From Bog-756 sp963829235 (GTDB lineage: Bacteria > Actinomycetota > Acidimicrobiia > Acidimicrobiales > RAAP-2), in contig CAWHIF010000005.1 of NCBI GenBank assembly GCA_963829235.1, positions 124,001-188,000 of the forward strand: a DNA stretch of 64,000 bases. The letters run 5' to 3'. This document shows, piece after piece, positions 42,764 through 50,834 of this stretch. A program made the translations under genes and the position numbers. Within the stretch, counting starts at the first letter, position 1; each line of letters starts with the position of its first letter. Below the pieces are notes generated by a model. That model did not search any database and was not told the DNA's origin. It saw only the letters and a program-made list of their open reading frames with translations.

Positions 42764-43698
42764 TAGAAGTAGCCCTCCCGTTTGCGATCCTCCATGGCCG
42801 CTTCGCTGACCCGGTCGTCCGCCCGGGTGGCGCCGCGCTCGGTCAGGCGTGACGCCGCCACCTCGATGACGATCTCGTCGGCCGACACCGCCGAGGACTC
42901 CACCGCGCCGGTGCAGGTCATGTCGCCCACGGTGCGGTAGCGGACCGTGGCCTCGAAGACCTCTTCATCCTCCCGCGGCGTCACGTGTGGCCCCACGGCC
43001 AGGAGCATCCCGTCACGGCGGAACACCTCACGACGGTGGGAGTAGTAGATGGACGGGAGATCGATCTTCTCATCGGCCACGTACTGCCAGATGTCGAGCT
43101 CCGTCCAGTCCGAGAGGGGGAACACCCGGATGTGCTCGCCGGCCCGGTGGCGTCCGTTGAACAGCGACCACAGCTCAGGCCGCTGGTTCTTCGGGTCCCA
43201 CTGCCCGAATTCGTCCCGGAACGAGAAGACCCGTTCCTTGGCCCTGGCCTTTTCCTCGTCCCTCCGGGCACCCCCGAAGACCGCATCGAAGCGGTACTCG
43301 GCGATCGCGTCCAGGAGGGTCCTCGTCTGGAGCCGGTTCCGTGACGGATCAGGTCCCGCCTCCTCGGTCACCCGGCCCGTGTCGATGGATTGCTGCACGG
43401 ACGCCACCATGAGGGTGGCACCCAGCTCCGTGACCGAACGATCGCGGAATTCCAGCACTTCGGGAAAGTTGTGACCGGTGTCGACATGCATGACCGGGAA
43501 TGGTATCCGACCAGGCCAGAAGGCCTTTTGGGCCAGCCGGAGCATGACCACCGAGTCCTTGCCGCCGGAAAAGAGCAGCACGGGACGTTCGAATTCGGCC
43601 GCCACCTCACGGATGATGTGGATGGACTGCGCTTCGATGTTCTGGAGCTGAGACAGCCGGTACTGACCCGAACCACCTGCGCCCCAACCCCTATCCAT
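42763..43698 (-). CDS. cysD: Sulfate adenylyltransferase small subunit
   Basis: CysD joins sulfate to AMP, making APS from ATP. The 311-residue PP-loop enzyme has SGGKDSVVMLRL (44-55), FPVMHVDTGHNFPEVLEFRD and DAVFGGARRDEEKARAKERV, with the usual C-terminal DRKREGYF. The ATG at 43698 follows a TAGATT box by 8 nt, which rejects the longer upstream reading. It is the first gene of the cysDNC operon and is divergent from the GNAT gene that opens the plus-strand glycan operon. Confidence 0.96.
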   Translation of the reverse strand: MDRGWGAGGSGQYRLSQLQNIEAQSIHIIREVAAEFERPVLLFSGGKDSVVMLRLAQKAFWPGRIPFPVMHVDTGHNFPEVLEFRDRSVTELGATLMVASVQQSIDTGRVTEEAGPDPSRNRLQTRTLLDAIAEYRFDAVFGGARRDEEKARAKERVFSFRDEFGQWDPKNQRPELWSLFNGRHRAGEHIRVFPLSDWTELDIWQYVADEKIDLPSIYYSHRREVFRRDGMLLAVGPHVTPREDEEVFEATVRYRTVGDMTCTGAVESSAVSADEIVIEVAASRLTERGATRADDRVSEAAMEDRKREGYF

Positions 43699-43706
43699 AA
43701 CCCGCC

Positions 43707-43712
43707 AATCTA
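43707..43712 (-). promoter_or_regulatory. -10 box TAGATT for cysDNC
   Basis: TAGATT (minus strand) is 8 nt before the cysD ATG. About 52 bp away on the plus strand TAGACT (43764-43769) precedes the GNAT start by 4 nt, so the sulfate-activation and glycan operons share one divergent control region. Confidence 0.65.
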
Positions 43713-43773
43713 GTCGATCACCCACGAAAAGGTACAGGTCCGCCCGCACACAGGCACAGGCCGTAGACTCGAA

Positions 43774-44631
43774 ATGACGTGTGGCGACGGGCCGCGCATG
43801 ATCCTGACCTGCGTGGCGGGGTCACGGGAGACGACCATGGGCCCCAACCAAGAAGGACGCCGGACGCCCCCGCCGGGTGCCGGCACCAGCTCCTCCGCCG
43901 GCTCCGAGCCCTCCCCCGGCCCCCAGCCCTCCCCCGGCCTCGACCCCTCCCCCGGCCCGGAGCCCTCTCCCGGCCCGGAGCCGCTGCCGCCCGAGCAGAC
44001 CCCGGCGGTGGAAGTTCGGCCCGCCACCGACGCCGACGCCCCGGTCGCGGCCGCACTCCACGCCGGCCAGATCACCCAGGGCTTCCTCTCTGCACTGGGT
44101 CCGGGCTTCCTCCGCCGCCTCTACCGGCGTATCGGCCGCTTGCCCGAGTCCTTCCTGCTCATGGCCGAGACCCAGGGGACGAGTGTGGGCTTCGTGGCCG
44201 GCTCGACCAACGTGGCCGGCCTGTACCGGAGCTTCCTCTTCCATGACGGGATCCCCGCCGGCCTCCGGGCCGCCGGGTCGTTGATCGGCGGATGGCGGCG
44301 GGTGCTCGACACCTTGGGCCATGCCACCGCCGGGGGGAGCGGGGCCGGGCGGGGGCCGGAGCTGCTCGCCATCGCCGTCGACCCGGCGTGGCAGGGCCGC
44401 GGTGTCGGCCGGCGGTTGGTGACATCCTTCCTCGACGAGGTGGGCGCCCGCGGGGCCGACGCGGCCCACGTGGTGGTGGGAGCGGGCAATCGGAGTGCCG
44501 TGTCCCTCTACGAGCAGGCCGGGTTCGTGACCGTGCAGCGCTTCGAGCTCCACGCCGGCACCGAGTCGCTGCTCATGCAGTGGGACCGCCCCCCCGAGCC
44601 GGCGGTTCCTGACCGTGCCCTCCCGTCATGA
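43774..44631 (+). CDS. GNAT family N-acetyltransferase with Pro-rich linker
   Basis: The 285-residue protein ends in a GNAT domain: EVRPATDADAPVAAALH begins it, LLAIAVDPAWQGRGVGRRLV holds the acetyl-CoA loop (QGRGVG), and NRSAVSLYEQAGF is the last conserved segment. The first ~80 residues are disordered and contain four PSPGPx repeats. In glycan operons GNATs acetylate amino sugars; with an EpsN/PglE-type aminotransferase two genes downstream, that role is likely here. The ATG at 43774 is only 4 nt after TAGACT; ATG 43798 is an alternative. The stop overlaps the next start (ATGA). Confidence 0.82.
   Translation: MTCGDGPRMILTCVAGSRETTMGPNQEGRRTPPPGAGTSSSAGSEPSPGPQPSPGLDPSPGPEPSPGPEPLPPEQTPAVEVRPATDADAPVAAALHAGQITQGFLSALGPGFLRRLYRRIGRLPESFLLMAETQGTSVGFVAGSTNVAGLYRSFLFHDGIPAGLRAAGSLIGGWRRVLDTLGHATAGGSGAGRGPELLAIAVDPAWQGRGVGRRLVTSFLDEVGARGADAAHVVVGAGNRSAVSLYEQAGFVTVQRFELHAGTESLLMQWDRPPEPAVPDRALPS
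43909..43980 (+). repeat. Four tandem 18-bp repeats (PSPGPx) in the GNAT gene
   Basis: Four head-to-tail 18-bp units encode PSPGPQ, PSPGLD, PSPGPE and PSPGPE. Same unit length and copy number as the unrelated ASADTA repeats in the Nfu gene (22302-22373). Confidence 0.85.
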
Positions 44632-45590
44632 GCGGTCCGCTGGTCGGTGCCGTCGCCCTGGTCGTGACCCTCGGGGTCACGCCCCTGGTCATGGTGGCCG
44701 CCGGACGGCTGGGGATCGTGGACCGGCCCGGGGCGCTCAAGCCCCAGACCGATCCCGTCCCCTATCTGGGTGGGGTGGCCGTGCTGGCCGGCACCGCCGT
44801 CGGCGCCGCGGCGGGGAGACCGACGATTGTGGTGCCCCTGGCCGCCGCGGTCTGTCTGGGGGTCGCCGACGACCGGTTCGACCTCCCGGCGTCGGGACGC
44901 CTGGTCGGACAGCTCGTCATCGGCGCTGTCGTGGTGGTGACCTGCCCGGTCCACCTACCGGGAGTCCTCGCCGCGCTGGTGCTGCCGGCCGTTGCCGTCG
45001 TGGTCATCAACGGGATGAACCTGATCGACGGGCTCGACATGCTGGCCGCCGGCGTGGCCGCGGTGGGCGCCGGGGGGTTCGCCGTCATCCTCCATGGATC
45101 CGGTCGACAGCTGGCCATCGCGCTGGGTGCGTCCCTGGTCGGGTTCCTCGTCTACAACCGGCCACCGGCCCGGGTGTACCTGGGCGACGGGGGCTCCTAT
45201 CTCCTGGGAACGGCGCTGACCGTGCTGCTGGCCGAGTCGTGGGCCCCGGGTCGTGCGGTGCCGGTGGGGACGGCGGCCCTGGTCATCGTGGCCATACCGG
45301 TGGGCGAGGTGGCCTTCGCCGCCGTCCGCAGGCTCCGCGGTCGCTCCCCGCTGATGGCCGGCGACCGAGGCCATCCCTACGACCGGCTGGTGGACCGGGG
45401 ATGGGCCCGCCCCTTGGCCAGCACGGCCTACATCGGGATGGAGGCGGTACTGGTCGGGGCCGCACTGGTGGCCGTGCACGTCGGATCGATGGCCGCGGCG
45501 GTCACGGTCGACGCGCTCGGGGCCGTCCTGCTCGTAGCATCGGCCATGGCCACCGGCGCCCTCACCCCCGATCAGGAGAGCCGCGCGTGA
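44628..45590 (+). CDS. WecA/MraY family polyprenyl-phosphate sugar-1-phosphate transferase
   Basis: The 320-residue membrane enzyme with about ten helices moves a sugar-1-phosphate from UDP-sugar to undecaprenyl phosphate, the first step of many surface polysaccharides. Visible motifs are PYLGGVAVLAG, the catalytic DDRFDLPASGRLVGQL, NGMNLIDGLDMLAAG, VYLGDGGSYLLG and the late GDRGHPYDRLVDRG His motif. It is probably the initiating transferase for the glycan of this island. It overlaps GNAT upstream and the aminotransferase downstream by 4 nt each, a tightly coupled trio. Confidence 0.9.
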   Translation: MSGPLVGAVALVVTLGVTPLVMVAAGRLGIVDRPGALKPQTDPVPYLGGVAVLAGTAVGAAAGRPTIVVPLAAAVCLGVADDRFDLPASGRLVGQLVIGAVVVVTCPVHLPGVLAALVLPAVAVVVINGMNLIDGLDMLAAGVAAVGAGGFAVILHGSGRQLAIALGASLVGFLVYNRPPARVYLGDGGSYLLGTALTVLLAESWAPGRAVPVGTAALVIVAIPVGEVAFAAVRRLRGRSPLMAGDRGHPYDRLVDRGWARPLASTAYIGMEAVLVGAALVAVHVGSMAAAVTVDALGAVLLVASAMATGALTPDQESRA

Positions 45591-46711
45591 CCAGGATCTA
45601 CCTGTCCCCCCCCGAGGTCGGGGAAGACGAGCGGCGGATGCTCCTCGACGCCTTGGACTCCAACTGGATCGCCCCGGTGGGACCCGACATCGACGCCTTC
45701 GAGCGGGAGCTCGCCGACCGGGTCGGGGTGGCCCACGCCGTGGCCCTCTCCAGCGGTACCGCCGCGCTCCACCTCGGGCTGCAGCTCGTCGGTGTCGGCG
45801 CCGGCGACGACGTGCTCGTCCCGTCCTTCACCTTCGTTGCCACCGCGGCCACGGTGAAGTACCTCGGCGCCAATCCGATCTTCGTCGACTGCTCGTCGTC
45901 GAATTGGGCCATCGACCCGGAACTGGTGGCCCAGGAACTGTCCGCCCGGGCCCGGCGGAACCAACTCCCTGCCGCCCTCGTGACCGTGGACCTCTACGGC
46001 CAGACAGCCGACTACGACGCCCTGACCGCGTTGTGCGACACCTACGGCATCCCGATGATCGAGGACGCGGCCGAGGCACTGGGCGCCACCAACGGCAACC
46101 GTTCGGCCGGATCGTTCGGCCGCGCCGGCGTCTTCTCGTTCAACGGGAACAAGATCATCACCACCAGCGGCGGGGGCATGCTGGTATCGAGCTCGGCCGA
46201 GCTGGTCGACCGGGCCCGGTTCCTCGCCACCCAGGCCCGGGACCCGTTCCCGCACTACGAGCACTCGGTGCTCGGCTACAACTACCGGCTCAGCAACCTC
46301 CTGGCCGCCTTGGGCCGGGCGCAGTTGCGCGGACTCGACAGCCGCATCGAGCGCCGACACGCCATCAACGGGTTCTACCGGGCCGCACTCGTCGACGTGC
46401 CCGGCATCCAACTGATGCCGGTTGCCGACTACGGCGAGCCGAACTGGTGGCTCACCTGCATTCTGGTCGATCCCGGTCGATTCGGTGCCGACCGCGAGCA
46501 GATCCGGCTGGCCCTCGAATCGGTCGACATCGAGTCGCGACCGACCTGGAAACCGCTCCATCTCCAGCCCGTGTTCGCCGACGTGCCCACGGTCGGGGGT
46601 GAGGTCTGCGCGCACATCTTCGCGCACGGGCTCTGCCTGCCCACCGGATCCGCCCTGTCCGAGGAGGATGTGGGCCGGGTGGTCGACACGATCCTCACCC
46701 TGCGCCGATGA
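45587..46711 (+). CDS. DegT/DnrJ/EryC1 aminotransferase (EpsN/PglE-like)
   Basis: The 374-residue PLP enzyme aminates a nucleotide-bound keto sugar. It begins RIYLSPPEVGEDERRML, then LDSNWIAPVGPDIDAFE, a pattern typical of EpsN/PglE-type enzymes acting on UDP-4-keto sugars. SSGTAALHLGLQ binds the PLP phosphate, and the Schiff-base lysine is Lys189 in FSFNGNKIITTSGGG. With the GNAT two genes upstream it would yield an acetamido deoxy-sugar, as in bacillosamine-type routes; the needed dehydratase is not in the window. The GTG overlaps the WecA-like stop (GTGA). Confidence 0.92.
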   Translation: MTRIYLSPPEVGEDERRMLLDALDSNWIAPVGPDIDAFERELADRVGVAHAVALSSGTAALHLGLQLVGVGAGDDVLVPSFTFVATAATVKYLGANPIFVDCSSSNWAIDPELVAQELSARARRNQLPAALVTVDLYGQTADYDALTALCDTYGIPMIEDAAEALGATNGNRSAGSFGRAGVFSFNGNKIITTSGGGMLVSSSAELVDRARFLATQARDPFPHYEHSVLGYNYRLSNLLAALGRAQLRGLDSRIERRHAINGFYRAALVDVPGIQLMPVADYGEPNWWLTCILVDPGRFGADREQIRLALESVDIESRPTWKPLHLQPVFADVPTVGGEVCAHIFAHGLCLPTGSALSEEDVGRVVDTILTLRR

Positions 46712-46792
46712 CCGATCCGCCGCGGTCCGCCGACCGCACGAATCCGGCCCCCGCGCCGCATGATTCTGATGAAAGAGCGGCGGATTCGGTCG

Positions 46793-46798
46793 TATGAT
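46793..46798 (+). promoter_or_regulatory. -10 box TATGAT for the WbsX-methyltransferase gene
   Basis: TATGAT is the closest match to the TATAAT consensus seen among the starts here and ends 7 nt before the ATG at 46806. It rejects the ATG at 46794, which overlaps the box. Confidence 0.7.
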
Positions 46799-46805
46799 TG
46801 GCGAT

Positions 46806-48914
46806 ATGGCACCGAAAGGGGGGTCCCGCGACCCGGGACAGGTGAGGCCGCGCGCCCTGGCGTTCTACCTCCCCCAGTTCCATCCGATTCCGGAGAACGA
46901 CGAATGGTGGGGCAAGGGGTTCACCGAGTGGACCAACGTCACGAGGGCCCAGCCTTTCTTCCCGGGCCACTACCAACCCCACGTCCCCGGGGAGCTCGGC
47001 TACTACGACCTGCGCGTTCCCGAGGTGCGGGAGGCCCAGGCGGCATTGGCCGCGGCCTACGGCATCACGGGATTCGTCTACTACCACTACTGGTTCCACG
47101 GGAAGCGCCTGCTCGGCCGCCCGCTCGACGAGGTGCTGGCCTCGGGTTCACCGGACTTCCCCATCGCCCTGTGCTGGGCCAACGAGGAGTGGACCCGGAA
47201 TTGGGACGCCAGGACCGGGCAGGTCCTGATGCCACAGGAGTTCAGCGACGAGGACGACCTGGCCCACATCAGGTGGCTGGCCACCGCCTTCGCCGACGAC
47301 CGCTACATCAAGATCGACGGCCGGCCCCTGATGTTGATCTACCGGCCCGGGCAGCTCCCCAACCCCAAGCGGACGGCCGACATCTGGCGCACCGAGGCAC
47401 AGCGGCTGGGGTTCCCCGACCTCTATCTCTGCTGGGTGGAGAGCTGGGGTCCTCCTCCCGGTGGCCCCGAGGCCTTCGGTCTCGACGCCTCCGTCGGGTT
47501 CATGCCCCTGAGCGGTGAGCGGATCTACGCGCCCTTCGAGGGTGCCCGCGGCCACCGGATCCTCGACTACCGGTCGGCCTACGAGGCGTCGCTCCAGCGG
47601 ATGGCGCCGTCGTGGAAGCGGTTCCCGTCGGTGATGGTGGGGTGGGACAACACCGCTCGCCGGCCGCACGGCGCCACCATCTTCACCGGGTCGACCCCGG
47701 AACAGTACGAGCGGTGGCTGCGCTTCGCCGTCGACTCGGTCAGCGGCGTCCGCCAGGAAGAGAACTACTTGTTCATCGTGGCGTGGAACGAATGGGCGGA
47801 GGGGAACCACCTCGAGCCCGATCAGCGGTACGGACGGGCCTTCCTCGAGGCCACCAAGGCCGTGCTCCTGGACCCGCCCCGCACGACCGTCGGCAAGCCC
47901 GGCGAGCTGCGCGCCGTCTCGCCCGAGGGTGAGCTCGGACCGAAGACCTTCGACTACGTCTACCCCTACGAGCACGAGAGTGCCGTGGCCAACGCGGCCG
48001 GTCTGATCGGCGACCTCAACCTCGGCCGGCGCAGCACGGTCGTCGACCTCGGGGCCGGCACCGCGGTGATCAGCCACGCGCTCCGCAGGGCCGGGATCGC
48101 CTACCACGGGCTCGAGCTCCATCCGGTGGCCGTCGACCTCATGCACGAGGCCGGCATCGACGCCACCCTCTGCGACCTCACCGACTTCGATGCCGTACAA
48201 TCCGCGCTCGACGACCTCGGGAACATCGGCGCCATGACGCTCCTCGACGTCATCGAGCACCTCACCCAACCCCACGAGCTCCTCGCCGCCCTGTCGGCGT
48301 GGTCGCTGAAGCACGGTGAGGTGCCTCTCGTGGTGTCGGTCCCCAACGTGGCCCATTTCGACCTCGGGCTGCGCCTGCTGTGCGGCCGGTGGACCCTGTC
48401 CGACACGGGTCTGCTCGACAGCACCCATCTCCGGTTCTTCACCGAGGCGACCTTGCGGCGCATGTTCGAGCGCTGCGGGTGGCGGGTGGTCGCCCGCGAC
48501 GACTTCATCACCCTGCGCACCGACCAGTACGACGACGAGCTCAACGACGGGCTGCCGGTCGAGATGATCGGCGCGCTGCGGGCCCTGTCGCAGTCGTACA
48601 ACCCCCAGGCGTCCGTCCAGCAGTTCGTGTGGACCCTGGCGCCCTTCCCGGTCAGCTCCCCCCCGACCTCCTACCTGGAGGCCATGGCCGAGCCGGAAGG
48701 AACGTCGGAGCTGGACGCAGAGCCCAACGACAACCTGGCCGTCCGCTCCTATCTGGCATCGGTCGGCCTGCTGTCCAGCGAGACCAACCGCCGGGCGGCC
48801 AAGCGCCTCCGGTCGGGCCTGATGTGGCGGGGACGGCGGGTGGTCCTGAAGAAGGTCAACAAGTCGCCGCGGCTGTCCGCCTACTCCAAGAAGCTTCGCG
48901 GTTGGCTTCGTTGA
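46806..48914 (+). CDS. WbsX (GH99-like) domain fused to SAM methyltransferase
   Basis: The 702-residue fusion has residues ~15-360 as a WbsX/glycoside-hydrolase-99-like domain: LAFYLPQFHPIPENDEWWG, GFTEWTNV, ITGFVYYHYWFHGKRLL, ALCWANEEWTRNWD and IVAWNEWAEGNHLEPD. Residues ~375-600 form a class I methyltransferase: STVVDLGAGTAVISHAL, TLLDVIEHLTQP and LDSTHLRFFTEATLRRMF. WbsX proteins occur in O-antigen and capsule loci, but their reaction is poorly defined. The fusion suggests cleavage or transfer combined with methyl capping of one glycan. A sulfotransferase gene follows 7 nt later. Confidence 0.9.
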   Translation: MAPKGGSRDPGQVRPRALAFYLPQFHPIPENDEWWGKGFTEWTNVTRAQPFFPGHYQPHVPGELGYYDLRVPEVREAQAALAAAYGITGFVYYHYWFHGKRLLGRPLDEVLASGSPDFPIALCWANEEWTRNWDARTGQVLMPQEFSDEDDLAHIRWLATAFADDRYIKIDGRPLMLIYRPGQLPNPKRTADIWRTEAQRLGFPDLYLCWVESWGPPPGGPEAFGLDASVGFMPLSGERIYAPFEGARGHRILDYRSAYEASLQRMAPSWKRFPSVMVGWDNTARRPHGATIFTGSTPEQYERWLRFAVDSVSGVRQEENYLFIVAWNEWAEGNHLEPDQRYGRAFLEATKAVLLDPPRTTVGKPGELRAVSPEGELGPKTFDYVYPYEHESAVANAAGLIGDLNLGRRSTVVDLGAGTAVISHALRRAGIAYHGLELHPVAVDLMHEAGIDATLCDLTDFDAVQSALDDLGNIGAMTLLDVIEHLTQPHELLAALSAWSLKHGEVPLVVSVPNVAHFDLGLRLLCGRWTLSDTGLLDSTHLRFFTEATLRRMFERCGWRVVARDDFITLRTDQYDDELNDGLPVEMIGALRALSQSYNPQASVQQFVWTLAPFPVSSPPTSYLEAMAEPEGTSELDAEPNDNLAVRSYLASVGLLSSETNRRAAKRLRSGLMWRGRRVVLKKVNKSPRLSAYSKKLRGWLR

Positions 48915-48921
48915 GGTACTC

Positions 48922-49950
48922 GTGACCGGACCGGCCGGGCCATGGGTGCTCGTCGTCGGTATGCACCGCAGCGGCACCTCGGCGGTGGCCGGGGCCCTCG
49001 GGGCCGCGGGGCTCGATCTGGTCCATCCCGACGATCGGATGGACTGGCCCGAGAGCAATCCCGAGCACTGGGAGAGCCTGGCCCTCGGCCTGCACAACGA
49101 GAACCTCCTGGCCAGGCTCGACGGCGCATGGGATGCACCGCCCGATGCCTACCGGGGCTGGGAGCGCAGCCCGGCCGTGTCCGGTGCCCCCGACCCCGCG
49201 CCCCTGTTGGAGGCGGCCTACCCGGAGCCCGGACCGAAGGTGTTCAAGGACCCGCGTCTCTGCCTCCTCCTCCCCTACTGGCGGAACATCCTCCCGGCGC
49301 CGATGGCGGCCGTCCTGGTCTGGCGGTCACCCATGGCCGTGGCCCTCTCCTTGAAGAAGCGGGACAGCCTCCCCCTGGCCGACGGGGTCGCCCTGTGGGA
49401 GCGGTACAACCGCCGGGCCGTCGACGGCCTCGACGGGATGGACACCTACGTCCTCGACTACGAGTCCGTGGTCGGGGACGGCGACCGGTCCATCGGGGCG
49501 CTCACGACCTGGCTCGGTTCGCTCGACCAGTTCGAGGAGGCCGCCCAGCACTGGGACACGGCGGCGGCATCGAAGGCGATCGTGGGCGGGTTGCTCCATC
49601 ATCAAGGCGACGACCCCGATGACGCGGAGGCGGTCGTCCTCGACGAGCAGCGAGCGCTCGTCCGCTACCTGGGCGAGGCGGCCGGCGGTCACCGGCCGTT
49701 CCATGCCGCGCCGTACGGCCGCGAATCTGCATGGACCACCTCGGTCCTGCGGCTCCGCCAGGAGCTCAGCGGGCCGAGGCGGGAACTCGATGCCGTCAGG
49801 GACCGTCTGCGGATCACCCGCAAGGAGCTGGAGAGCACCAAGGCCGGACTGGCCAACCTGCGGGCGTCGACCAGCTGGCGGGTCACCGCGCCGTTGCGCA
49901 CACTGACGACGACACTCGAGGGCCTGCGTCGCGATCCGTCCGACCGGTGA
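48922..49950 (+). CDS. Sulfotransferase family protein (ST1) with C-terminal coiled coil
   Basis: The 342-residue protein has a PAPS-binding 5' loop in VVGMHRSGTSAVAGALGAAG and a 3'-phosphate segment AAVLVWRSPMAVALSLKKR. It would move sulfate from PAPS to a hydroxyl or amine of a glycan or lipid. After residue ~265 comes a coiled coil (LRQELSGPRRELDAVRDRL) and a tail, ASTSWRVTAPLR, also common at the ends of surface-glycan glycosyltransferases, perhaps for complex assembly. The GTG start lies 7 nt after the WbsX stop, with GAGGT upstream. Confidence 0.87.
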   Translation: MTGPAGPWVLVVGMHRSGTSAVAGALGAAGLDLVHPDDRMDWPESNPEHWESLALGLHNENLLARLDGAWDAPPDAYRGWERSPAVSGAPDPAPLLEAAYPEPGPKVFKDPRLCLLLPYWRNILPAPMAAVLVWRSPMAVALSLKKRDSLPLADGVALWERYNRRAVDGLDGMDTYVLDYESVVGDGDRSIGALTTWLGSLDQFEEAAQHWDTAAASKAIVGGLLHHQGDDPDDAEAVVLDEQRALVRYLGEAAGGHRPFHAAPYGRESAWTTSVLRLRQELSGPRRELDAVRDRLRITRKELESTKAGLANLRASTSWRVTAPLRTLTTTLEGLRRDPSDR

Positions 49951-49957
49951 GCGCCCC

Positions 49958-50821
49958 TTGAACCCCGGCTCCACCGCCCGATCGGCCTTCCGCCGGCTCC
50001 CCGTGCCCGTGCAGGCCCAGGTGCTGCGCCGGGCAGGCCGGTATCCCCCGTGGGCCGACGGCCGCGCCCCGCTCGCCCCGGCGTGCCCGCCCGGGATGAC
50101 CGTCGGCCCTCCCGACTTCGTCGGCATCGGGGTGTCCAAGTGCGGAACGTCGTGGTGGTTCAACCTCGTGCTGGCCCACCCCGACCTGTGCGGTCCGGTC
50201 AAAAAGGAGCTGTTGTACTTCAACCGGATCTTCTTCGAGCGGCACCGCGACACGGGCTGCACCGACGAGGAGCTCCGGGCGTACCACGACTGGTTCCCGC
50301 GCCCCCCGGGGGCCAGGACGGGCGAATGGACCCCTTCCTACATCTTCTCCTACCGGCTGCCGCCCATCCTCCGTCGGGCCGCCCCCGAGGCCAAGGTCCT
50401 CGTCCTCGTGCGCGACCCGGTCGACCGCTACCAGTCGGACATCTCCAGGCGGATGCCCCGCCGCCGGCTGCGCAACGTCCGCTACCGGGGCCTGGCCCAC
50501 GGCTACTACGCCTCGATACTCGAACCGTGGGAGGCGGAGTACGGACCGTCCGAGCTCTCGGTCATGCAGTTCGAGGCGTGCGTCCGTCACCCGGCCGAGC
50601 ACCTCGCCGCCACCTACCGGTTCCTCGGGCTCGACGACTCGTTCCGCCCCCCGGCGCTGCACGAGGCCGTCAACCCGACCAAGTCGAAGCGGGCGATCGA
50701 CGCCGGGTTCCGGCACCTCCTGGTCGAGTGCTACGAGCCCGACGTGGCCGCCCTCGCCGCCCGCCACCCCCAGATCGACCTCCGGCTCTGGCCCAATTTC
50801 TCCTACCTGGCCAAAGGGTAG
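49958..50821 (+). CDS. Sulfotransferase (ST2)
   Basis: The 287-residue sulfotransferase has its PAPS 5' loop in FVGIGVSKCGTSWWFNLVLA. The 3'-phosphate motif is VLVLVRDPVDRYQSDISRR, GEWTPSYIFS contains a usual mid-domain signature, and the protein ends LRLWPNFSYLAKG. ST4 at 59697 is a paralog (GIGAQKAGTTWWYEL, LALWPNFAYLTG). It starts with TTG 8 nt after the ST1 stop, so the two are co-expressed; no other in-frame start fits the conserved N terminus. Confidence 0.9.
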   Translation: MNPGSTARSAFRRLPVPVQAQVLRRAGRYPPWADGRAPLAPACPPGMTVGPPDFVGIGVSKCGTSWWFNLVLAHPDLCGPVKKELLYFNRIFFERHRDTGCTDEELRAYHDWFPRPPGARTGEWTPSYIFSYRLPPILRRAAPEAKVLVLVRDPVDRYQSDISRRMPRRRLRNVRYRGLAHGYYASILEPWEAEYGPSELSVMQFEACVRHPAEHLAATYRFLGLDDSFRPPALHEAVNPTKSKRAIDAGFRHLLVECYEPDVAALAARHPQIDLRLWPNFSYLAKG

Positions 50822-50834
50822 GCCCGCGGGGGGA

